Notes under the pieces: model-generated
Told to the model about the DNA's origin: nothing
The model's input: only the letters and a program-made list of their open reading frames with translations
Database searches by the model: none
In this document: piece by piece, positions 39,600 through 46,133 of the stretch
How positions within the stretch are numbered: the first letter of the stretch is position 1
Layout: every line of letters starts with the position of its first letter
Assembly (NCBI RefSeq): GCF_002777255.1
Contig: NZ_CP017634.1
Location: forward strand, 248,001-312,000
Length of the DNA stretch: 64,000 nucleotides
Direction: 5' to 3'
Source of the DNA: Candidatus Formimonas warabiya
Lineage (GTDB): Bacteria > Bacillota > Dehalobacteriia > Dehalobacteriales > Dehalobacteriaceae
Position numbers and translations under genes: made by a program

Positions 39600-39974
39600 T
39601 TGGACAAAAGAATATATAAAGCATTTAAAGCCCTCGGTGAACCTACCCGGTTGAAAATTATTAAGATGCTTTCTGTTCAGGGTATGTGTGTTTGTGAATT
39701 AAGCGAAGTACTGGATATGCTTCAGCCCAGGGTTTCTCAACACCTAAAGATTTTGAAAGACGCGGAACTGGTCGTTGAAAACAAGGAAGGGTATTTTATC
39801 TGTTATACCTTAAATACTGCGGAATTAGCTAGTTTATGGAAGGAATTTTTTACATTCCTGGGAGCAGATCTGACAGATTTGCCTGGCTATGAGAAAGAAA
39901 TTGCCCGCATGGGTACCTTGGCATGCAATGAAAAAATCAAGGAAATAAAAGAAAAATTGAAAAAAGAATGCTGA
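39600..39974 (+). CDS. ArsR family metalloregulator
   Basis: 124-aa winged-helix repressor: AFKALGEPTRLKIIKML, the metal-site motif GMCVCELSEVL (C30 and C32, like the ELCVCDL arsenite site of ArsR), then RVSQHLKILKDAELV. TTG 39600 is chosen because AGAGAGTGAG precedes it; two ATG codons at 39576 and 39579 have no site. It stands 111 bp after the lipoate ligase and before a CMD gene. An arsenite-type sensor here is the main hint that the lipoate/DGC operon belongs with arsenic genes. Confidence 0.85.
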   Translation: MDKRIYKAFKALGEPTRLKIIKMLSVQGMCVCELSEVLDMLQPRVSQHLKILKDAELVVENKEGYFICYTLNTAELASLWKEFFTFLGADLTDLPGYEKEIARMGTLACNEKIKEIKEKLKKEC

Positions 39975-40086
39975 CGTTGTGTATATCTTCGTAACAATTA
40001 AACGTTCGGAGGTGATGGCAAGAGTCAGAGCATCGGGACTATTCTTTAGAAGTAAAGCGATTAAAAAAGGGAGAGGTGTATGATCA

Positions 40087-40410
40087 ATGAGGATGCTGGC
40101 GGAATTGTTTCCGGAATTTGCCCAAAAGTTGGATGAAATTGACGAGTTATACAAAGAGAAACGGCTGATTGATGAAAAAACCTATCAGTTTATTTGTTTT
40201 GCCGTATCCATTAAGGCAAGATCCAAACCTTGTGTGATTAAACATTTTAAAGGTGCGCTAGATGCAGGTGCTACTCCCAGGGAATTAGCTTACATATTTG
40301 CTCTTGTCATGCGGGAGGCTGCTGGTGCAGATGATTGCTGGACCCATGATGTACTAGGAGATTGGACCGAAATTGTTGCGGGCAACGTGGATTGTGGTTG
40401 TCAAAAATAA
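40087..40410 (+). CDS. Carboxymuconolactone decarboxylase (AhpD-like) family protein
   Basis: 107-aa CMD-fold protein: FAVSIKARSKPCVIKHFKGA followed by LDAGATPRELAYIFALVMREAAGAD. In AhpD peroxidase-type members the motif is CxxCxxxH; here it is SKPCVIKH, so only the second Cys and the His remain. It ends with VDCGCQK, an extra cysteine pair. GGGAGAGGTG precedes ATG 40087. CMD proteins recur in arsenic gene clusters; the reaction is unknown. Confidence 0.8.
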   Translation: MRMLAELFPEFAQKLDEIDELYKEKRLIDEKTYQFICFAVSIKARSKPCVIKHFKGALDAGATPRELAYIFALVMREAAGADDCWTHDVLGDWTEIVAGNVDCGCQK

Positions 40411-40545
40411 ATTGTTTTTCGCATGCGCAGTGAACGCAAATTCTAATAGGGAAGAACTTTACTCCGGTATAGTTCTTACATAGGCAGGCTCTTTTCCTTT
40501 CATGATTTTAGTGTACCAGTACTTGTTTAGGTAGGGGGTATTCTC

Positions 40546-40764
40546 ATGGGAAGATGTATAGATTGTGGAATTTTAATCCGAACGGAGCCGCATAAATGTT
40601 ATCGATACAATACGGAGCTTTCCGAACAGGAGATTTTAAGAGAAAGAGACTGCCTATTCTTTACCGAACCAGAGTATGATGACGGAGAGCCTGTACCACC
40701 CAGTCAGTTGGTCCTATTAAAAGAGTTGGATATCAAAAGCAGAAAAATGCAAGGGCCGGTTTAA
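40546..40764 (+). CDS. Small protein with a partial zinc-ribbon
   Basis: 72-aa protein starting MGRCIDCGILIRTEPHKCYRY: one CxxC plus HxC pair, then an acidic tail (FTEPEYDDGEPVPPSQ). Clear GTAGGGGG ribosome site before ATG 40546 and a terminator after it. I do not recognise a family. Confidence 0.6.
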   Translation: MGRCIDCGILIRTEPHKCYRYNTELSEQEILRERDCLFFTEPEYDDGEPVPPSQLVLLKELDIKSRKMQGPV

Positions 40765-40795
40765 GATAGAAGACTTAAAGGAAGTATCGCTCGAG

Positions 40796-40818
40796 CACCC
40801 CTTTTGGGGTGTTTTTAA
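40796..40818 (+). terminator. Rho-independent terminator
   Basis: CACCCC (40796-40801), TTTT loop, GGGGTG (40806-40811), T5 tail. Confidence 0.8.
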
Positions 40819-40910
40819 AATTCGCACAAAGTGAATGACTAAATTTTGTGGCCCCTGGGCCCATTTTTTATAAAACATATTGATATTTTTCTATATGGGG
40901 CATAGAATAA

Positions 40911-40934
40911 TGATATAGATATATTTCTATATCA
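40911..40934 (+). promoter_or_regulatory. ArsR operator before arsR-acr3
   Basis: Perfect inverted repeat TGATATAG-N8-CTATATCA, 42 bp before the arsR start. Related half-sites (TGATATTTTTCTATAT at 40881-40896, TTATCTATATCA at 40942-40953) flank it. This fits the 12-2-12-type sites of ArsR repressors. Confidence 0.7.
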
Positions 40935-40975
40935 TAGAACATTATCTATATCAGTTCACGAGGATGGGGTGAATA

Positions 40976-41302
40976 ATGGTTATTTATCGTGAATACGTTC
41001 CCGTTTTTAAAGCTCTTGCCGATGAAACAAGATTGAAAATTATCGACATGCTTTCCTGCGGAGAACTTTGTGCCTGCAAGATATTGGAGAGTTTTCATAT
41101 TACCCAGCCTACCTTGTCTTATCATATGAAAATCTTGACCGAGAGCGGTATCGTGATAGGACGCAGAGAGGGAGCCTGGATGCATTATTCTTTGGATCAA
41201 AAGAGAATGGAAGAAATAAAAACGTTTTTGAGTGATTTAAGTCAAGATGACGAAAACTGTATTTGTAAAAGTATCAATTGGGATGGTGAAAAGTGTAAAT
41301 AA
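40976..41302 (+). CDS. arsR: Arsenical-resistance repressor
   Basis: 108-aa Ars[21 protein letters not shown], the As(III) site [12 protein letters not shown] (C32 and C34), [20 protein letters not shown] recognition helix and a C-terminal CICK pair. GGATGGGGTGA precedes ATG 40976. Directly followed by ACR3, which it should repress in the absence of arsenite or antimonite. Confidence 0.93.
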   Translation: MVIYREYVPVFKALADETRLKIIDMLSCGELCACKILESFHITQPTLSYHMKILTESGIVIGRREGAWMHYSLDQKRMEEIKTFLSDLSQDDENCICKSINWDGEKCK

Positions 41303-41385
41303 CTTTTACGAGAACAAAAGGAATGGTAGCATCGTATTTTACCACACGATCATCGATAAGATTATTTTTTAAGGAGGAAAAATCG

Positions 41386-42441
41386 ATGGGTGAGCATGTT
41401 TCCGCAAAATTAGGTTTTCTGGACCGATTTTTAACATTATGGATTTTTCTTGCCATGGCAATAGGGGTGGGAATTGGCTATGTATTTCCCGGAGTCGCTG
41501 ATTTACTAAATAAGTTTTCCGTAGGAACGACATCCATTCCCATCGCCGTAGGATTAATCGTGATGATGTATCCCCCTCTGGCCAAGGTAAGATATGAGGA
41601 ACTGGGAAAAGTATTTAAAAACAGGAAGGTAGTAACCCTTTCGTTGGTTCAAAACTGGATCATTGGTCCGGTGTTCATGTTTATTTTAGCGATCATCTTC
41701 CTGCATAATTATCCGGAATATATGGCAGGTTTAATTCTAATTGGCCTGGCGCGCTGCATTGCCATGGTTATTGTTTGGAACAGTCTTGCGAGAGGTGATT
41801 CAGAATACGCTGCTGCATTGGTAGCATTAAATTCTATTTTTCAAGTGATTTTCTTTTCCTTTTATGCCTATATTTTTATTACACTGTTGCCTCAATGGAT
41901 CGGCATGAAGGGAATGGTCGTGCATATTTCCATGGGTGAAGTGGCAAAAAGCGTAGCTGTTTATCTGGGAATTCCCTTCGTTGCAGGTTTCTTAACACGC
42001 TATTTTCTTGTGCCGGCCAAAGGAAAAGAATGGTATGAAAAAACATTTGTACCGAAAATCAGCCCGATAGCCCTGATTGCTTTGCTTTTTACGATTGTTG
42101 TCATGTTTTCATTAAAAGGAAACTACATTATTAAGTTGCCCATGGATGTAGTAAGAATTGCTATACCTCTGGTGATCTACTTCTTAGTGATGTTTTTAGT
42201 CTCCTTTTATATTAGCCATCGGATGGGTGTTAATTATGAGCAGACAACAACTTTATCTTTTACTGCGGCAAGTAATAACTTTGAGTTAGCCATCGCAGTT
42301 GCTGTAGCGGTATTTGGCATTGAATCAGGCCAGGCTTTTGCGGCTGTAATAGGTCCCTTAATCGAGGTCCCGGTAATGATTTGGCTTGTCAATGTGGCTC
42401 TTGGTTTTAAGAAAAAATATTTTTCGAAAGCATCCATGTAA
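41386..42441 (+). CDS. acr3: ACR3-type arsenite efflux permease
   Basis: 351-aa membrane protein of ten predicted helices that exports As(OH)3/arsenite with the membrane potential. Characteristic blocks: [38 protein letters not shown], the conserved Cys in [15 protein letters not shown], and [18 protein letters not shown] with the functional Glu. ATG 41386 follows AAGGAGG; upstream in-frame ATG 41323 has no ribosome site. Co-transcribed with arsR. Confidence 0.95.
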   Translation: MGEHVSAKLGFLDRFLTLWIFLAMAIGVGIGYVFPGVADLLNKFSVGTTSIPIAVGLIVMMYPPLAKVRYEELGKVFKNRKVVTLSLVQNWIIGPVFMFILAIIFLHNYPEYMAGLILIGLARCIAMVIVWNSLARGDSEYAAALVALNSIFQVIFFSFYAYIFITLLPQWIGMKGMVVHISMGEVAKSVAVYLGIPFVAGFLTRYFLVPAKGKEWYEKTFVPKISPIALIALLFTIVVMFSLKGNYIIKLPMDVVRIAIPLVIYFLVMFLVSFYISHRMGVNYEQTTTLSFTAASNNFELAIAVAVAVFGIESGQAFAAVIGPLIEVPVMIWLVNVALGFKKKYFSKASM

Positions 42442-42506
42442 CCTTTTTCAGATGGAAACCAGGATTAAAAAATGGCAAAAATTTTTTATAAGGATATTTG
42501 CACAAT

Positions 42507-42523
42507 ACTTGCACAATACAAGT
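42507..42523 (+). promoter_or_regulatory. MarR operator before marR
   Basis: ACTTG-CACAATA-CAAGT, a 17-bp inverted repeat 34 bp before the marR start. The same 17-bp geometry recurs before arsM at 43016-43032. Confidence 0.65.
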
Positions 42524-42556
42524 AAATGTTCTATACTGTATCTAGAGGTGAAAAAA

Positions 42557-43000
42557 TTGGAAGATGTCAATGAGTTGATTCATCTTTTCGTACGCCGATA
42601 TGGATTACTCAATGCAAATTGTTGTGAGTCTTGTTGCGGGCAGGATGTATCGCTGGTCCAAAGCCATATATTGTACGAAATAAAAAGAAAGAAGAACCCA
42701 TCCATGCAAAGTGTGGCCGATGAACTTGGCATCGACATCACTACTTTCAGTCGGCAAATCAAATCATTGGTGACGAAAGGACTGATCGAAAAAGCTTTGG
42801 ATGAAGAGGATAAAAGAGTAAATGTATTAAGTCTAACTAGTGAAGGAGAAAGGGTATCTCTACTATTGCGTCAATATATGGAGAAACACATAGAACGTGT
42901 TTTTTCCTTCATGACGGAATTTGAGAAAGAATCGGTAATCCATTCTTTAAAATTACTGACTTGGGCGTTGACAAAAGCCGGGCCTTGTTGTACAGACTAA
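42557..43000 (+). CDS. Cys-rich MarR family regulator of the arsenic region
   Basis: 147-aa winged-helix protein: SHILYEIKRKKNPSMQSVAD, ELGIDITTFSRQIKSLVTKG and ALDEEDKRVNVLSLTSEGE are MarR hallmarks. The N-terminus carries CCESCCG (residues ~22-28) and the C-terminus GPCC, unusual for MarR and suggestive of thiol sensing of As(III) or another soft metal. Starts at TTG 42557, 6 bases after GAGGTG. It lies between ACR3 and arsM, and matching palindromes precede both marR and arsM. Confidence 0.82.
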   Translation: MEDVNELIHLFVRRYGLLNANCCESCCGQDVSLVQSHILYEIKRKKNPSMQSVADELGIDITTFSRQIKSLVTKGLIEKALDEEDKRVNVLSLTSEGERVSLLLRQYMEKHIERVFSFMTEFEKESVIHSLKLLTWALTKAGPCCTD

Positions 43001-43015
43001 ATTTTTTAAGAATAT

Positions 43016-43032
43016 ACTTGCAAAATGCAAGT
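43016..43032 (+). promoter_or_regulatory. MarR operator before arsM
   Basis: ACTTGC-AAAAT-GCAAGT perfect inverted repeat, 27 bp before arsM. Same outer arms and length as the site at 42507. Confidence 0.7.
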
Positions 43033-43058
43033 AAAGATAAAGAAAAGGGGCGCTGATA

Positions 43059-43862
43059 ATGGATTTTAATGTGAAGGAAACGGTGAAAGAGAAATATGGT
43101 AATATTGCCAAAAATGTTACCGGAGTGAAAAAGAGCAGTTGTTGCAGCAGTCCGTGTTGCGGAGAAGATATCTCCGCAGGATTATATGATATGGAAACCA
43201 TCAAGAATTTGCCTCAAGAAGCTGTTAATGCCTCACTTGGTTGTGCCAATCCATTACTCTTTGCCGGTCTAAAAGAAGGGGAAATAGTTCTTGATTTAGG
43301 AAGCGGAGGAGGAATCGATGTATTTCTTGCCTCAAAATATGTAGGAGATGCCGGAAAAGTCTACGGGCTTGACATGACAGATGAAATGTTGGAGCTGGCG
43401 AATAGAAATAAAGAAACGGCAGGTATCACCAATGTATCCTTTTTAAAAGGGTACATAGAAGAGATTCCTTTGCCGGATGAGTCGGTTGATGTGATTATGT
43501 CAAACTGTGTGATTAATCTGTCCGAAAATAAGGAAAAGGCACTTTCCGAAGCTTACCGGGTACTTAAAAAAGGCGGGAGACTGGCTATTGCAGATATTGT
43601 TACTTTGAAAGATATTCCCAGTGAAGCGAAAAAAAATGCTGAAATGTGGGTTGGGTGCCTGGCTGGTGCGTTGAATGCAAATGAGTATAAAAAATTATTA
43701 AGTACTGTTGGGTTTGAAGAAATTAAAGTTGACCCTATTCATGTTTATACCAAAGAAATAATTTTAGACTTGGCTAAACCGTTCGGTTTTGATACAAAAA
43801 GCATTGGTTTAGACGCCATTGATGGGGCATTTGCCGGGGCAGCGATTAAAGCAAGGAAATAA
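43059..43862 (+). CDS. arsM: Arsenite S-adenosylmethionine methyltransferase
   Basis: 267-aa ArsM. It methylates As(III) using SAM and thiols. SAM motif VLDLGSGGGIDVFLAS; As-binding cysteines C62 (GCANPL), C150 (SNCVINL) and C200 (WVGCLAG) are all present, with an N-terminal CC-SSP-CC cluster (C28, C29, C33, C34). Length and the AFAGAAIKARK ending are normal. AAAGGGG precedes ATG 43059. Regulated probably by the neighbouring Cys-rich MarR. Confidence 0.94.
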   Translation: MDFNVKETVKEKYGNIAKNVTGVKKSSCCSSPCCGEDISAGLYDMETIKNLPQEAVNASLGCANPLLFAGLKEGEIVLDLGSGGGIDVFLASKYVGDAGKVYGLDMTDEMLELANRNKETAGITNVSFLKGYIEEIPLPDESVDVIMSNCVINLSENKEKALSEAYRVLKKGGRLAIADIVTLKDIPSEAKKNAEMWVGCLAGALNANEYKKLLSTVGFEEIKVDPIHVYTKEIILDLAKPFGFDTKSIGLDAIDGAFAGAAIKARK

Positions 43863-43892
43863 TTGAAAGCTTACCCTTTCGGTTAAATAAGA

Positions 43893-43926
43893 AGGGTCCC
43901 AACAATTGCCGTGGGGCCCTTTTTCC
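43893..43926 (+). terminator. Terminator after arsM
   Basis: AGGGTCCCA (43893-43901) pairs with TGGGGCCCT (43912-43920, one G-U), then TTTTCC. Confidence 0.75.
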
Positions 43927-44009
43927 TTTTAAATCGGACTTTACCAAATTTTATTAAATTTCCTTCCTCAGTGTGAAATATTCAGCAATGAAAAGATTAA
44001 GTACATTGC

Positions 44010-45602
44010 CTAGGTCTTGCAATATTTTACAGCTTCCTCATAAATTCTGCGGTACTTTATCCTTTTTGGCACGGCCCAGAGCGCCTCAAAGCCGGAGAGA
44101 TATTCCCCTTTGTAAAGAGAGAGGATTTTTTGAGCGGTATCGATACAGGGCTGCTGTTCAAAAGCGCTGCAGGCCGCTTCAAACAAATCGATATCGGACG
44201 TGATTTCGTCCCGACAGAGGATGTAATGCTTTTGATGGTTCACCACAGAAAGGGAAATGCCAAGGCCGGCAAGGTCTGTTCTGATGTGGGTAATATTGAC
44301 ATCGATCAATTTTTTGATATTCCGGGATTCGGAGTCAAACCAGATGGCTTCATAGATCTGCTCCTTCGTGGCCCCATCGTCGCCCGCGTCAATAAGAAAT
44401 GCCAGAAGCTCGCGCTCTTTTTTGGAGCGCATTTTTACCGGCCTCTTTCTGTTTTTACAGGCAAAAACGGAGAAACCGCCAAAGGTTTCAATATAGATTT
44501 TCTTTTCCCCAAAGCCTGCCAGATCCATCATCTGCCTTGCAAAATCAGGTTCGATGTCATTGGCGAGGGCGTACTGAAGAATAATCCCGTACCGGTCTCG
44601 CATTTTAAAATAACTGTATATTCCGTTTCGGGAGCATAGCTGAAGGCAGCGGCTTGCTGGTGAAAAGCGCGTGGTACCGGAACACGGTGCCGCTGGTCCT
44701 GATCGTAAAAATATTGCGCGCGGCCAGGCTGTCCAGAATAAGCCTGGCGTTTTGGATGCCCAATACAGCATTCAGCATCGGCGCATCCAGTTCCTCAAAG
44801 CAGGCGGTGGTGTGCAGAAAATCCACCACCTCCGGCGCGAGGCGCAGGATGCATTCATGAAGGAGGTATTCATACAGCGTATCATGACCGTGGGATGGGG
44901 TCGCCCCAGGTGAAATGCCGTTTTGAAAAAGCACCTTAAAGGAACCGAAGGCCAGAGGCCATCCTTCTGCCAGCGCGTAAAGATGGTCGTCATCAAAGCC
45001 AATAAAACGCGCTGCCTCATCCTTGGTAAATTGCATTTCCTTTTGCGTAAGTTCCAGAATTTTCCCTCGCGCCCGCAGGGCCGCCAGTCCCGGCCAGGGA
45101 ATCTCGCGGCTGCCCAGGCAAAGCCGCACGTTTTCCGGCAGGTATTTCATGATGTAAGCAATAAGCTCTCTTAACCCGGGATCGTTAATGGTATGGAGGT
45201 CATCCAGAAGGATGGCAAAGCTGCCGAAAGCTTTTCCAGGCTGTTTAAAAACGCATTGGCAAGGAGCGTGATGAAATTCTCTCTGCCCTCAAAGGGCATA
45301 AATTCCGAGGTGGAAAAGCGGTAACCCTGAAACACCCGGCCCACAGCCTCGCTTAATAAGCCGACAAAAGTGAAAATCTCATTTTTCCCGTCAAGCGAAA
45401 TCCAAACAGCAATCTTATAGGAGCCCGCTATTTGTGCAAGCAGCGTAGTCTTTCCGTAGCCCGCTCCGGCATGAATATAGATAAGTCTTTTGGGACTTTG
45501 AAGAATGGTGTCCAAAAGCTCCTGGCGGACAAGTCCCCCCGGAGTCGCTTTCGGGCACGTCAGCCTCACGCCTGCAATGCCGCTCATTTCAGATACCCCC
45601 AT
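44010..45602 (-). pseudogene. Frameshifted MalT/LuxR-type ATPase regulator with BTAD domain
   Basis: Three pieces in different frames on the complementary strand make one gene. First (45602 to ~45220): NTPase with Walker A IYIHAGAGYGKTTLLAQIA. A frameshift near 45215-45225 moves LLDDLHTINDPG (Walker B) into the next frame, which continues to ~44650 (LCLGSREIPWPGLAALRARG, LAEGWPLAFGS). A second break near 44640-44660 leads to a C-terminal winged helix and BTAD part (SKKERELLAFLIDAGDDGAT, LIDVNITHIRTDL, YKGEYLSGFEALW). The central helical-repeat region of such ~1000-aa activators is largely missing, so it is decayed, not just frameshifted. Confidence 0.8.
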
Positions 45603-45685
45603 AAAATTGTTTTGACTCTCTTGCTATATCATAGGTCTGTTAATTAAAAAGGAAATGTTAGAAAAAAGTCGAATTTAATATTTTT

Positions 45686-45703
45686 GTTAACTATTTTGTT
45701 AAC
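45686..45703. promoter_or_regulatory. Tandem GTTAAC repeat
   Basis: GTTAAC at 45686-45691 and 45698-45703, start-to-start distance 12 bp, bracketed by T-rich sequence. The identical spacing recurs at 56482-56499 in front of the sigma-54 activator gene. Confidence 0.4.
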
Positions 45704-45756
45704 CGTTGGTTTTATATAATATATATGGTAATCCCGTGAAATGGAGGTAGTACTGA

Positions 45757-46011
45757 ATAACTGACAGAAACTTTTCCAGTGGAGCCGGAGAGGCGTGCAG
45801 ATTCACCGTACCAGAGACCCGATTTCCCCGCAGAGGAAAATGCTATGTAAAAAGTAAAGCCCTGTCAGGGGAGGAATGTCATCCGGTCTGTAACTTCTGC
45901 ACCATATGGACCTCGCTCCCCGACAGTGAAAGTCTTGCGGTGACACATATTTTCAAATGTTCCTTGTGCGGATACGACAAACGGGCAAAGAAAGAGGTCG
46001 GGAATAAATGA
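45757..46011 (+). other. Start-less open frame with zinc-ribbon cysteines
   Basis: In the 530-bp gap before the transporter gene, the frame from 45757 to TGA 46011 encodes CHPVCNFC and, 25 residues later, FKCSLCGYDKRAKKE: a plausible CxxxCxxC/CxxC zinc ribbon. There is no ATG, GTG or TTG start with a ribosome site in the frame. MEVVLNN (ATG 45741) begins in another frame nearby, so a frameshifted small gene or a remnant is possible. Confidence 0.3.
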
Positions 46012-46049
46012 AGAAACCAATAAAGTTGTCATAAAGGAGAGGGTCGCTT

Positions 46050-46106
46050 GTGAACATGAAAGAGGTAAAAATGGAAAAAGCAGAGGAAGCCATTAAGAAT
46101 TTCTAG
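46050..46106 (+). CDS. Possible 18-aa leader peptide
   Basis: GTG 46050 follows AAAGGAGAGG (46033-46042) and encodes VNMKEVKMEKAEEAIKNF, ending 27 bp before the transporter start. Too short for recognition; it might be a leader or a remnant. Confidence 0.25.
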   Translation: MNMKEVKMEKAEEAIKNF

Positions 46107-46133
46107 CTTAAATTTTCGTAAAGGGGAAAAATA

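Noticed and set aside
40015-40083. 22-codon ATG frame before the CMD gene
   Set aside because: The GGAGGTG lies only one base before the ATG, product is not recognisable, and it overlaps the ribosome site region of the CMD gene.
44130-45174. Several forward-strand open frames in the MalT/BTAD region
   Set aside because: They are antisense to recognisable NTPase and BTAD sequence on the other strand and look like shadows of it.
45740-46130. A riboswitch before the amino-acid transporter gene
   Set aside because: I found no T-box, lysine, glycine or other class consensus; the sequence instead has coding-like cysteine motifs.
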